Assembly: GCF_013376005.1 (NCBI RefSeq)
Contig: NZ_JABMJK010000013.1
Location: forward strand, 62,001-126,000
Direction of reading: 5' to 3'
DNA length: 64,000 nt
From: Duganella sp. SG902
Lineage (GTDB): Bacteria > Pseudomonadota > Gammaproteobacteria > Burkholderiales > Burkholderiaceae_D
The stretch's first letter is position 1; the number at the start of each line of letters is the position of its first letter. The position numbers were made by a program, and so were the translations under genes. The notes under the pieces are model-generated. The model saw only the letters and a program-made list of their open reading frames with translations, was not told the DNA's origin and did not search any database. This document shows positions 7,833-16,028 of this stretch, piece after piece.

Positions 7833-8459
7833 ATGCTGCGCGCTCTTCGCCAACATGCTGCCATCGTCTTGGCGGCGGCAATGTGCCTGGCAATCGTGCC
7901 TGGTGCCGAGGCGTCGGTCGCTGTGCCGCGCAGCGCAAATGCCTATCGCGCCGAACTGACGCGCATCGCTCATAGCACCTGGGGCATGGATGCGCCCATC
8001 CCAGTGTTTGCGGCGCAGATCCACCAGGAGAGCGGCTGGAACCCTGCCGCTGTCTCCAGGGTAGGCGCACGCGGCATGAGCCAGTTCATGCCGGCAACCG
8101 CAACCTGGTGGTGCCACCTCGTCGGCCTTACCACAGCCGACTGCCAGCCGAACAATCCTACCTGGGCGATGCGGTCGTTGGTCGGCTATGACCGCTGGCT
8201 ATTCGACCGCGTGGTCGGCGCAACCCTGTACGACCGCCTGTGGGCAATGCTGCGATCCTACAACGGTGGCCTGGGCCATTGGCAGAAAGAGGCCAGCACT
8301 GCCACCAACTTAACGCACGGCGCTGTGGATGCGCAGTGCGGCCGGGCGAGTCGCGCAGCGCTGCATTGTGCTGAGAATCTGGGCTACCCGCAACGCATCC
8401 TGGTAACGCTGCAGTCGGCATACGCCGGCTGGGGCGCGGTCGTGACGGAGGGAATATGA
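7833..8459 (+). CDS. Lytic transglycosylase endolysin (SLT fold), exported
   Basis: The 208-residue protein starts with a signal-like segment (ALRQHAAIVLAAAMCLAIVP, cleavage probably after AEA). The SLT-type catalytic region follows: AAQIHQESGWNPAAVS carries the catalytic Glu, then GARGMSQFMPATA, and later LRSYNGG. It cleaves peptidoglycan glycan strands. The holin-like gene precedes it and Rz overlaps its stop (ATGA). A signal sequence suggests host secretion contributes to its export, so the holin may trigger rather than release it. Confidence 0.83.
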   Translation: MLRALRQHAAIVLAAAMCLAIVPGAEASVAVPRSANAYRAELTRIAHSTWGMDAPIPVFAAQIHQESGWNPAAVSRVGARGMSQFMPATATWWCHLVGLTTADCQPNNPTWAMRSLVGYDRWLFDRVVGATLYDRLWAMLRSYNGGLGHWQKEASTATNLTHGAVDAQCGRASRAALHCAENLGYPQRILVTLQSAYAGWGAVVTEGI

Positions 8460-9070
8460 GCGAAGCCCCAGTCGTCTCGCGCGGCATTCCCGGTCTCGTA
8501 GGGATCGCGGTAGCCGCCGCTTGGTTAGTCGGCTGCTTGGTCGGCTACGCCGCTCACACCTGGACCCATGAATCCGTGAAGGACCAGCTGGCCACGCATC
8601 AGGTCAATGATGCCCGCGCCGATGCCGCCACTGCCGAAGCCGGCCGCGTTCGCCTGAAAGAAGCCGTCACGCGTGCAAACAAGCTGGAGAAGGCTCTGGC
8701 CGAATCCGAAACCCAATATCGCAAACTCGCACAGGAACAACGTAATGCCCTTAAATCGCACACCACTGGCCGCGTTTGTTTGGATGCTGGCGCTGTCCGC
8801 GTGCTCAACGCCACGGCCACCACGCCAGGAGACGCATCTCATGGACTGCCCGATGCCGACGTCCACGCTGCTGCAACCAGTTCCGCCGCTGCCGCCGATC
8901 CCGACGTCGAAGAGTCGGGCGCCGAAGCCACCGACGACGACGTCGCCGGCTGGGCCGTCACCGTTAAAGAGCAATACGGCGTCTGTCGCAGCCGGCTCCA
9001 GCGGTTGATCGACTGGTTCGCGCCGGTCATTCCAGAACAATCACCAACGAACGCCACCACCCATGACTGA
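8456..9070 (+). CDS. Rz-like inner-membrane spanin
   Basis: The 204-residue protein has one N-terminal transmembrane segment (GLVGIAVAAAWLVGCLVGY, about residues 12-30), then a periplasmic coiled coil (about 45-100). This is the i-spanin layout. Its start overlaps the endolysin stop. An Rz1-like lipoprotein is encoded within it in another frame. Spanins fuse inner and outer membranes in the last step of lysis. The C-terminus (about 100-204) is longer than in lambda Rz, probably constrained by the overlapping gene. Confidence 0.72.
   Translation: MSEAPVVSRGIPGLVGIAVAAAWLVGCLVGYAAHTWTHESVKDQLATHQVNDARADAATAEAGRVRLKEAVTRANKLEKALAESETQYRKLAQEQRNALKSHTTGRVCLDAGAVRVLNATATTPGDASHGLPDADVHAAATSSAAAADPDVEESGAEATDDDVAGWAVTVKEQYGVCRSRLQRLIDWFAPVIPEQSPTNATTHD
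8745..9008 (+). CDS. Rz1-like outer-membrane lipoprotein embedded in Rz
   Basis: This frame lies wholly inside Rz in a different frame. The ATG at 8745 has AGGAA at 8733. The 87 residues begin with a signal sequence ending in the lipobox LSAC (cysteine at about residue 20), followed by a proline-rich stretch (LQPVPPLPPIPTSKS). Short size, lipobox, proline richness and embedded position are the hallmarks of Rz1 o-spanins. An upstream in-frame ATG exists but would bury the signal sequence. Confidence 0.75.
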   Translation: MPLNRTPLAAFVWMLALSACSTPRPPRQETHLMDCPMPTSTLLQPVPPLPPIPTSKSRAPKPPTTTSPAGPSPLKSNTASVAAGSSG

Positions 9071-9293
9071 TATTTCCGATACTGCCACCGCGCAGGAAGA
9101 ACACGCACGCGCGGTCGCCCTGGCCGCTCAGCAAGCCCGCGCGAAGTTGGCCGGCAAATCGGCGGCCGACAGTGCCACCGAATGTGAGGATTGCGACGAT
9201 GCGATCCCTCAAGCACGCCGCGAGGCCGTCCCCGGCTGCACCCTCTGTGTCGGTTGCCAGGCCCAACGCGAGAAGTCTTTCTATGAGCGTTGA
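9063..9293 (+). CDS. TraR/DksA-type zinc-finger protein
   Basis: The 76-residue protein ends in a four-cysteine zinc finger (CEDCDDAIPQARR ... CTLCVGCQ), the TraR/DksA C4 signature. Small phage members of this family bind in the RNA polymerase secondary channel and alter promoter choice. It overlaps the next start. Here it stands between the lysis and head genes, a common position for the family in Mu- and P2-like phages. Confidence 0.8.
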   Translation: MTDISDTATAQEEHARAVALAAQQARAKLAGKSAADSATECEDCDDAIPQARREAVPGCTLCVGCQAQREKSFYER

Positions 9294-9585
9294 CGTCAGC
9301 ATCAGCCAGATGCTAACCGGCTGCTTCGGACTCATCTTGCTCTGCTTGGGTTTCTTTGTTCGGCAGTGGATGAGCCGGCTGCAGGCCGACCTGGACAGCG
9401 CGAAGAAGGCGCACAGCGAGCTTGCTTCGCACTTCCATGAGTACCAGTTGCAGTGCGCCCGCGATTTCGCTGCGAAAGCTGACGTCGCAAACGGGCGCCA
9501 GGAGATGGTCGAAGCAATGCACGAAGTCAGCCGCAAGGTTGACCGCCTATTTGACAAACTTGATATGAAAGCTGACAAGCAATGA
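9283..9585 (+). CDS. Membrane-anchored coiled-coil protein (Mu gp25 / DUF2730-like)
   Basis: The ATG at 9283 overlaps the previous gene; 100 residues follow. One transmembrane segment (MLTGCFGLILLCLGFFV) is followed by a long coiled coil (about residues 30-100). Mu gp25 (DUF2730) has this layout and position before the terminase genes. Family assignment is by architecture, so moderate. Confidence 0.58.
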   Translation: MSVDVSISQMLTGCFGLILLCLGFFVRQWMSRLQADLDSAKKAHSELASHFHEYQLQCARDFAAKADVANGRQEMVEAMHEVSRKVDRLFDKLDMKADKQ

Positions 9586-9788
9586 GCGATACCAACATCA
9601 CCAAGCAGCCAGAGATCAGCGAAGAACTCCAGCTGCTGCGCACCATCGCCAAGAAGGTGGACGGCATCGACGCCAGCATGGACAACATGAAGAAGCAGGC
9701 CGCTGCTTACGGCGCCGCTGCCGGTGGCGTATCGGGCGCCATCGCTGCTGTGGGTGTGATGATCGCCAAGGCGAAGCTGGGTTTTTAA
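9582..9788 (+). CDS. Small protein with C-terminal hydrophobic helix
   Basis: The 68-residue product has an amphipathic N-terminal half (ISEELQLLRTIAKKVDGIDA) and a glycine/alanine-rich membrane-like helix (AAGGVSGAIAAVGVMIA). It overlaps the previous stop (ATGA). Position matches the small genes between lysis and terminase in Mu-like phages. Function unknown. Confidence 0.52.
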   Translation: MSDTNITKQPEISEELQLLRTIAKKVDGIDASMDNMKKQAAAYGAAAGGVSGAIAAVGVMIAKAKLGF

Positions 9789-9791
9789 CGC

Positions 9792-10292
9792 ATGGCGCAT
9801 CCACCTGAAACCCGCGACAAGGTACGCCGCGCATACGTCTTCGACCGGCTATCGCTGGAGGTGGCGGCGATGAAATGCGGCGTGTCCTACGGCACAGCAA
9901 GCCGCTGGAAGTCCAACGCAGCACAGAGCGGCGATGACTGGGATAAAGCGCAGGCCGCCCAACTGATGGCCGGCGGCAGCATCGAGGACATTGGCCGCCA
10001 GATGCTGGCCGGCCTCGTCACGCAGTATCAGTCGAGCATGGACGAGATCAGCCGCAATACCGAAATCAAGCCGGCCGATAAGGTCCACATGCTGTCCAGC
10101 CTGGCCGACGCTTTCAACAAGACCGTCTCCGCGTCCAAACGCATCTTGCCTGAAACATCGGAACTGGCGACCGCAATGGAGGTGGTGCAGAAGCTGGCGG
10201 CCTTCGTGCAGCAGCGCTACCCCAAACACGCCCAAGCATTTGCCGAACTGCTGGAACCGTTCGGAGATGAGCTGGCCCGCACGTACGGATAG
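9792..10292 (+). CDS. DUF1804 protein, probable small terminase
   Basis: The 166-residue protein opens with an HTH (LSLEVAAMKCGVSYGTASRW, about residues 20-39) followed by a helical body. I recognise this as DUF1804, found just before the large terminase in Mu-like phages. It probably recognises phage DNA for packaging; that role is inferred from position and the HTH. Confidence 0.75.
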   Translation: MAHPPETRDKVRRAYVFDRLSLEVAAMKCGVSYGTASRWKSNAAQSGDDWDKAQAAQLMAGGSIEDIGRQMLAGLVTQYQSSMDEISRNTEIKPADKVHMLSSLADAFNKTVSASKRILPETSELATAMEVVQKLAAFVQQRYPKHAQAFAELLEPFGDELARTYG

Positions 10293-10294
10293 AT

Positions 10295-10474
10295 ATGACT
10301 GAAGAGCAAACCGTTCTCCTGGCAATCAAAGGCAGCATCGCGGACATGCCCCCTCCCATGCAGGACCAGGTCTTTGGAGCGTTAACGGCGATTCGATCCG
10401 CCATTGCCGCCTATCCGGGCGGCGCCGGCCAAATCGCCATCGCCTTAGTCGCAGCAGAAATCGCTGCGCAATAG
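10295..10474 (+). CDS. 59-residue protein between terminase subunits
   Basis: The ATG at 10295 starts 2 bases after the DUF1804 stop and runs 59 codons to TAG at 10472-10474; the terminase start is 4 bases further. The sequence (MTEEQTVLLAIKGSIADMPP) is acidic then hydrophobic. Tight packing between two genes and a clean frame support it. No family recognised. Confidence 0.55.
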   Translation: MTEEQTVLLAIKGSIADMPPPMQDQVFGALTAIRSAIAAYPGGAGQIAIALVAAEIAAQ

Positions 10475-10478
10475 CCAC

Positions 10479-12113
10479 ATGATGAAATCAAAACAGAAGC
10501 TAACTAAGAAGGATTTCCTGGCCAGCGTCACAGAGCTGGCCAGCGGCCTGCGCATGGCCATCGAGGCCCAGTGCGATGGCTTCGATCCGACGCCCGCCGC
10601 GATGCAGGAGCGACGCTTGGGTGCGTTCGCGTCGTTCAGGAAGTTTGCTCAGACTTACTTCCCGCACTACATCAAGCACGATCCGGCCACTCTTCACGAC
10701 TATCTGTTCGACCGCTTCCAAGAGGTGGTCGATAACGAGATTGGCGATCACGAAGCCGTTGCGGCGCCGCGCGGCCACGCCAAGTCCACCATCATTACGC
10801 AGATCGGGACGCTCTGGTGCATTTGCACCGGCCGCAAGCGATACCCGCTGATCGTCATGGATGCGCTTGACCAGGCACTGCCTATGTTGGAGGCGATCAA
10901 GGCCGAGCTGGAGTTCAATCCACGGCTTCTGATGGACTTCCCGGAAGCCACTGGCCAGGGCCGTGTCTGGCAGGTCGGCGTTATCGTCACGAAGAACGAC
11001 GTCAAGGTCGAGGTGTTCGGTTCGGGTAAGAAAATCCGTGGCCGGCGCCATGGGCCATACCGTCCTGACTTGATCATTGGTGACGACCTGGAGAACGATG
11101 AGAACGTTCGCAGCCCTGAGCAACGCGACAAGCTTTTGTCTTGGGTGAACAAGAGTCTGCTGTCCCTGGGCGCGGCTGACGACAGCATGGACGTGTTCAT
11201 TATCGGCACGATCTTGCACTACGACTCGGTGCTCTCGCGGCTGATCGGCAACCGGCTATGGCGCGGCGTTAAGTTCAGGGCCGTCGAGCAGTGGCCGGAT
11301 CGCATGGACCTGTGGGACACATGGGCTGAACTGCTGCTCAACGCCGATCCGGGCGAGGCGGAAGCCTTCTATGCGGCGAACAAAGCGCCAATGGACCGAG
11401 GCGCCAGCATCTGCTGGCCAAGCGGCACGACCTTCTACAAGCTCATGGTCAAGCGCGCGCGCGATGGCAAAGCCGCATTCGACTCCGAGCAGCAGAATGA
11501 CCCGATCAGCGGCGAGGACGCCCCGTTCGCCAACTGCATCCAGTTCTGGGTGAACCGACTTAACGAATGGGTGTTCTACGGCGCCTGCGATCCGTCGCTA
11601 GGCAAAAAAGGTAAGTCGCGCGACCCATCGGCGCTGCTGATAGGCGGCGGCAATCGCGTCACTGGCGTGCTGGACGTCGTCGAGGCCAAGATCGCCAAGC
11701 GCGTCCCGGACAAGATCATCTCCGACATTATCACGCTGCAGCGCGAATACAACTGCGTTGCCTGGGCCTTTGAGGTCGTCCAGTTCCAGGAGTTCTTGCG
11801 CACCGAGCTGGTCAAGCGTAGTGCCGCACAAGGCATGCCTGTTCCTGCGATCCCTGTGACCCCGCACGAGGACAAGATTCTGCGGATCGAGGCGCTACAG
11901 CCCCACGTTGCGAATGGCTTGATCCGCCTTCACCCGTCGCAAAACACGCTGATGGATCAGCTGAAGCACTTCCCAATGGCGGATCACGACGACGGCCCAG
12001 ATGCGCTGCAGATGTTGTGGGCGATCTTCTTGGCCCGTATGGGCGGCACGCGCGGACGATCCAGCGGCCGGCGCCGATCCTCGTCGAACACTTCTGATTA
12101 CGTGAACGGCTGA
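10479..12113 (+). CDS. Terminase large subunit (Mu gp28-like)
   Basis: The 544-residue packaging motor has a Walker A variant APRGHAKST at residues 96-104 and a Walker B region LIIGDDLEND at about 198-207. The C-terminal RNase H-like nuclease half has an acidic residue in YGACDPSLG (about 365) and the closing DHDDGPDAL near residue 508. Mu-type terminase cuts host-flanking DNA for headful packaging. It is followed by the portal gene, the standard order. Confidence 0.9.
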   Translation: MMKSKQKLTKKDFLASVTELASGLRMAIEAQCDGFDPTPAAMQERRLGAFASFRKFAQTYFPHYIKHDPATLHDYLFDRFQEVVDNEIGDHEAVAAPRGHAKSTIITQIGTLWCICTGRKRYPLIVMDALDQALPMLEAIKAELEFNPRLLMDFPEATGQGRVWQVGVIVTKNDVKVEVFGSGKKIRGRRHGPYRPDLIIGDDLENDENVRSPEQRDKLLSWVNKSLLSLGAADDSMDVFIIGTILHYDSVLSRLIGNRLWRGVKFRAVEQWPDRMDLWDTWAELLLNADPGEAEAFYAANKAPMDRGASICWPSGTTFYKLMVKRARDGKAAFDSEQQNDPISGEDAPFANCIQFWVNRLNEWVFYGACDPSLGKKGKSRDPSALLIGGGNRVTGVLDVVEAKIAKRVPDKIISDIITLQREYNCVAWAFEVVQFQEFLRTELVKRSAAQGMPVPAIPVTPHEDKILRIEALQPHVANGLIRLHPSQNTLMDQLKHFPMADHDDGPDALQMLWAIFLARMGGTRGRSSGRRRSSSNTSDYVNG

Positions 12114-12151
12114 GCCGGCACGTGCACCGTTAAGAAATAACAGGACCGATC

Positions 12152-13648
12152 ATGACCCAACAAGACAAAGCCGCGTTGACCACCGTCATCGCTACCAGCC
12201 AGCGCGACATTACCATCCCTCAGTTTGCAGGTGTTTTGACACCTCAAGATGACACGCTGCTGCAGCGTGGCAACGGTAAGGGTCTGAAGATCTACGACGA
12301 TATTGAGCGCGACGCGAAGGTTTTCTCGTCGCTGCAGAAGCGTAAGCTGGCCGTGATCGGCCGGCCGTGGCAAGTGGACCCAGCATCGAAGAGCGCGCGC
12401 GACGTTGCTGCCGCCGAGATGGTCAAACGCAATCTGATGCGCATCAACTTCGATACAGTCACATTAAACAGCCTTGACGCCGTCCTCAAGGGCTTCTCGG
12501 TTGGTGAGATTGTGTGGGCCACCGAGGGCAGCGAGTACATCGTAAAGAGAATCCTGCCGCGCAATCAGCGCCGCTTTACCTTCGATATGGATTACAACCT
12601 GCGGATGCTCACTTGGGGCAACATGATGACTGGGGAGGCGCTGCCCGACCGGAAGTTCATCGTCCACACCTACGGAGGCAAAGACGGTAGCCCCTTCGGT
12701 TTAGGCCTCGGCACACGCCTGTTCTGGCCTGCCTTCTTTAAGCGTCAGGATATCGCCGCCTGGTTGGTGTTCCTGGACAAATTCGCGTCGCCCACGGCAG
12801 TGGGCCATCATGCCCAGGGCGCATCGAACAAGGAGATCGACGATCTGCTGTCCTCCTTAGACGCTATTGCCCAGGAAACGTCCATCGCTATTCCTGACAA
12901 CATGAAGGTGGAGTTTTTGGAGGCTGCACGATCTGGCGGCAGCGACGCCTATGAGCGCATGGCGCGCTATATGGATGAGCAGATCGAGGAGATCGTGCTG
13001 GGCGACAGCGGCGGCAAGAACGGCGGCGGCGCTCTGGCTGCTGCTGCAATCACCAAGAAGGAAGTCCGCATCGAGCTGGTCAAGGCCGATGCGGACCTGC
13101 TGTCCGACACTCTGAACGCGACCGTGGCGCAGTGGCTAGTCGACCTCAACATGCCAGGCGCGGGCGTGCCACGTATCTCGCGCATCGTCGAAGAGCCGGC
13201 GGATCTGAAGGAGCGCTCGGAGCGAGATCTCAATATCTCCAGGGTTGGGTACAGGCCCACGTTGAAGTCGATCCACGAGACCTATGGCGGCGAATGGGAA
13301 GTCGTTCCTGGCAAGGACGCGGCCCCGGCCGGCGCCGCCAGCGCAGCGCTCACCGAAACGGAGTTCTCCGAGAACGACCTCACGCGCCTGGCAGGCCAGA
13401 TCGCCCTGGAGAAAGCCCTGACCGATACGGTTGACGGACGTGCGCAGAAGCTGCAGCCGCTGGCCAGTGCGTTGCTGGCGCCGCTGGTTGAGGCGCTGCA
13501 GGGCGCGGCTTCGTTCGAGGAAGCGTTTAACGCAGTAGCGGAGGCATTCCCCATGATGGACAGCGACCGCCTGCAGCAGCTGCTGGGCCAGGCAGAGTTT
13601 GTTTCTCAGCTGGTCGGCCAGGCGGACGTGCCAGGCCAGGACGATTGA
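12152..13648 (+). CDS. Portal protein (Mu gp29-like, DUF935)
   Basis: The 498-residue protein has the DUF935 features: an N-terminal region with LLQRGNGKGLKIYDDIERDA, the KRKLAVIGRPW segment, the basic PRNQRRF region and a C-terminal helical part. It forms the ring through which DNA enters the head. Its stop overlaps the next start (TGATG). Length is normal for the family. Confidence 0.88.
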   Translation: MTQQDKAALTTVIATSQRDITIPQFAGVLTPQDDTLLQRGNGKGLKIYDDIERDAKVFSSLQKRKLAVIGRPWQVDPASKSARDVAAAEMVKRNLMRINFDTVTLNSLDAVLKGFSVGEIVWATEGSEYIVKRILPRNQRRFTFDMDYNLRMLTWGNMMTGEALPDRKFIVHTYGGKDGSPFGLGLGTRLFWPAFFKRQDIAAWLVFLDKFASPTAVGHHAQGASNKEIDDLLSSLDAIAQETSIAIPDNMKVEFLEAARSGGSDAYERMARYMDEQIEEIVLGDSGGKNGGGALAAAAITKKEVRIELVKADADLLSDTLNATVAQWLVDLNMPGAGVPRISRIVEEPADLKERSERDLNISRVGYRPTLKSIHETYGGEWEVVPGKDAAPAGAASAALTETEFSENDLTRLAGQIALEKALTDTVDGRAQKLQPLASALLAPLVEALQGAASFEEAFNAVAEAFPMMDSDRLQQLLGQAEFVSQLVGQADVPGQDD

Positions 13649-14874
13649 TGAAGGCAACCGATATCCGGGTGGCGTTTAATCTGCCGCCGGAGCGCGCCAT
13701 CGCGTTTTTGGGCGCCAAAGGACTGGTGACTAGCGGCGGGTGGCAGGAGGTGTGGCAGGAGGCGCACGCGCGCGCGTTCACGGTGGCAAACTGCGCAAAG
13801 CTGGACGTGCTGCAGGATATCCATGACGCCCTCATGGACGCACAGAAGAACGGGACCACGTTCGCCCAGTTCCAGGATCGTCTTACCCCGCTGCTGCAGA
13901 AGAAAGGCTGGTGGGGCAAGGCCATCGACCCGGCCACCGGCGAAGTGACAGCGACCTACCCAAACTCGCTGCGGCCGGTGCAATACGGTTCACCGCGCCG
14001 GCTCAAAACGATCTTCGACACGAATATTCGCACGTCTTACATGGCGGGCAAGTTTAACGCTTTCACCGAGTCTGCGGACACGCACCCGTTCTGGATGTAC
14101 ACCGCTGTCCTGGATAACCATACGCGCCCCAGGCACCGCGCGCTGCACGGCCGGGTATTCAGTGCCGATGATCCGATCTGGCGCTACATCTGGCCACCAA
14201 ACGGCTTTGGATGCCGCTGCACGGTCATCAACATGCGCAAGTCGACCATGGAGGCACAGGGCTACAAGCTGTCGGACTCGCGGGAATTCACCCACCAGGT
14301 CGAGGTGCCGATTTCCAAGCGCGACCCCAGCAAGGGGACTACCAAGGTGACGCGGATCAAGCTGCCTGGCATGGACAAGTCTTTCCAGACCGACCCTGGC
14401 TGGAATACCAATCAGGCGATGGCCGCGTACCAACCCAAGTTGGACAGCTATGACTACCAGGTGGCCAGGCAGTACATCCGAGGGACGATCAAAGGGCCTG
14501 ACTTCCAGCGCTTCTTCGCCGGCAAATCGCAGGAGGACTTCCCTGTGGCCGTGTTGAAGCCGAGTGACGTGGCCGCCATTGGTGCGCTAAGCCAGACCGT
14601 GTACCTGTCGCAAACTTCTTTGGCTGAACACCTGGCAAAGCACCCCGAGATTGGTCTGGAGGACTACCAGAAGATCCCGGATATCCTTGATCGTGGCGCT
14701 GTATATAAGCAGGGGGAAGATCGCTTGGTGGTGCTGCAGCTGGACGGCGTTCTGTACCGCGCCGGCCTGAAGCGCACCAAAAGTGGCTTGAAGAATTACT
14801 TTTTAACGCTGTATCGAACCAACGACAAGGCGGCGGAGCGGTCCGTGACTAGCAAGTTTGAGCGCTTGCGCTAG
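13648..14874 (+). CDS. Minor head protein (gpF-like, SPP1 gp7 fold) fused to a PBECR2-type nuclease domain
   Basis: Residues about 1-200 are the SPP1 gp7/Mu gpF head-morphogenesis domain, with the signature LDNHTRPRHRALHGRVF then PPNGFGCRCTV. After a linker, residues about 290-405 match the phage Barnase-EndoU-ColicinE5/D-RelE-like nuclease fold 2 (PBECR2): VYLSQTSLAEHLAKHPEI, DILDRGAVY and a C-terminal GLKNYFLTLYRT. Such domains fused to head proteins are thought to be injected effectors. A small head protein without this tail would be about 270 residues. Confidence 0.82.
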   Translation: MKATDIRVAFNLPPERAIAFLGAKGLVTSGGWQEVWQEAHARAFTVANCAKLDVLQDIHDALMDAQKNGTTFAQFQDRLTPLLQKKGWWGKAIDPATGEVTATYPNSLRPVQYGSPRRLKTIFDTNIRTSYMAGKFNAFTESADTHPFWMYTAVLDNHTRPRHRALHGRVFSADDPIWRYIWPPNGFGCRCTVINMRKSTMEAQGYKLSDSREFTHQVEVPISKRDPSKGTTKVTRIKLPGMDKSFQTDPGWNTNQAMAAYQPKLDSYDYQVARQYIRGTIKGPDFQRFFAGKSQEDFPVAVLKPSDVAAIGALSQTVYLSQTSLAEHLAKHPEIGLEDYQKIPDILDRGAVYKQGEDRLVVLQLDGVLYRAGLKRTKSGLKNYFLTLYRTNDKAAERSVTSKFERLR

Positions 14875-14994
14875 AGGGAATTAGGGCCAGTCGCGGGGGC
14901 GCAATCCCGCAAGGTCTCATCAACCACACGATCTACTGTGCGGAAGGACTCGGAAGCATTCCGAAGACTGGCACGCCCATTATAGGACAACTCG

Positions 14995-15507
14995 ATGACC
15001 TTTGAAATAAATGTGGATATCGGCGCTGCCGATACCCTGCTGCGGGACACGGCGGCCAAACTGGAGCGGCCCGCGCCGCTGATGCGTGCCATTGCCACCG
15101 AGCTGGTCAGCATCACCGCGATGAACTTCCTGGCGCAAGGTAGACCGCACTGGCTGGGCCTGAAGCACCCGTCAGCCAGGCGCGCGGGCGGCATGATCTT
15201 GCAGGACTCTGGCCGACTACGCGACTCCGTGACCTCGTTCCATACCGATGACACGGCCGGCGTGGGCAGCAACCTGGTGTATGCCGCCATTCACCACCTG
15301 GGAGGTCAGACTCGCCCGCACACGATCCTGCCGAAGAACAAGCGAGCCTTGGCATTTAACGGTCGAGTCGTGACAAAAGTAAACCATCCCGGCTCTGTGA
15401 TTCCGGCGCGCCCATTCCTACCTACAAGCGAGCAAGGCGAACTTCAACTCGACGCTGACACCGCTATTCGGTCAGCAATACAAGAGTATTTCGATAGTAT
15501 GAACTGA
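14995..15507 (+). CDS. Virion morphogenesis protein (Mu gpG-like)
   Basis: The 170-residue protein has the family pattern: N-terminal helix, then GMILQDSGRLRDSVTSF, the VGSNLVYAAIHHLGG segment and the closing IPARPFLPTS. The family includes P2 gpS and Mu gpG and acts in tail or head completion. It is separated from gpF by 120 bases with no recognised gene; that gap holds a small hairpin (CGGAAGCATTCCG). Confidence 0.85.
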   Translation: MTFEINVDIGAADTLLRDTAAKLERPAPLMRAIATELVSITAMNFLAQGRPHWLGLKHPSARRAGGMILQDSGRLRDSVTSFHTDDTAGVGSNLVYAAIHHLGGQTRPHTILPKNKRALAFNGRVVTKVNHPGSVIPARPFLPTSEQGELQLDADTAIRSAIQEYFDSMN

Positions 15508-15530
15508 ACGTTATGTTGGCTGCTTTGGTC

Positions 15531-16028
15531 TTAAACCCGCATAGGGTTAAATTTAAGAATGAACCAATCCGATATCTCTAAAGACACATCTTTCAACGTT
15601 AAGGCCTTGTCACGATTAATGCCCTCGCTTAACCCATGAGCTATATGGTTTCGACGATCCACAAGATATGCTAGTTCGCGTCTAAGGCGTTGGTCATCCA
15701 TCTCCAGCAATCCATCAAAGTCATTTTTTAAATTTAGATCGAATCGTCCAATCATACCTAGGAGACTATCGGGAGACGGATTTCTACTTTTGTCGAGCCA
15801 CGAGTGTCCGAAAGTCTTGACCAAGCCTCCCGATCGTTCAGCGATGTAGCCCCAAAATACTTCACGACAGGTTTGCTCTATATAGCCACTGCTACGAACC
15901 ACTAGCATGCGAGTGAGCCACGGCAGAATATCTACGTCGCTCGCTGCCTTTACGACTTCCCCCAGTTCTTCTAACGAGTCTCGCAGCCTATGGACTTGAT
16001 ACGGTGGCCATGATGTGACTTTAGCCAT
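15531..16028 (-). CDS. HEPN-domain protein, likely RNase effector
   Basis: The 165-residue all-helical protein contains DRRNHIAHG near residue 130, the R-x4-6-H motif that forms the active site of HEPN ribonucleases. The pattern around it (LAYLVDRRNHIAHGLSEG) fits the RiboL-PSP-HEPN type. Its ATG overlaps the DUF262 stop by one base (TAATG), so the two proteins are made in step. It is AT-rich and antisense to the head operon. The role as an anti-phage effector is inferred from family and pairing. Confidence 0.72.
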   Translation of the reverse strand: MAKVTSWPPYQVHRLRDSLEELGEVVKAASDVDILPWLTRMLVVRSSGYIEQTCREVFWGYIAERSGGLVKTFGHSWLDKSRNPSPDSLLGMIGRFDLNLKNDFDGLLEMDDQRLRRELAYLVDRRNHIAHGLSEGINRDKALTLKDVSLEISDWFILKFNPMRV

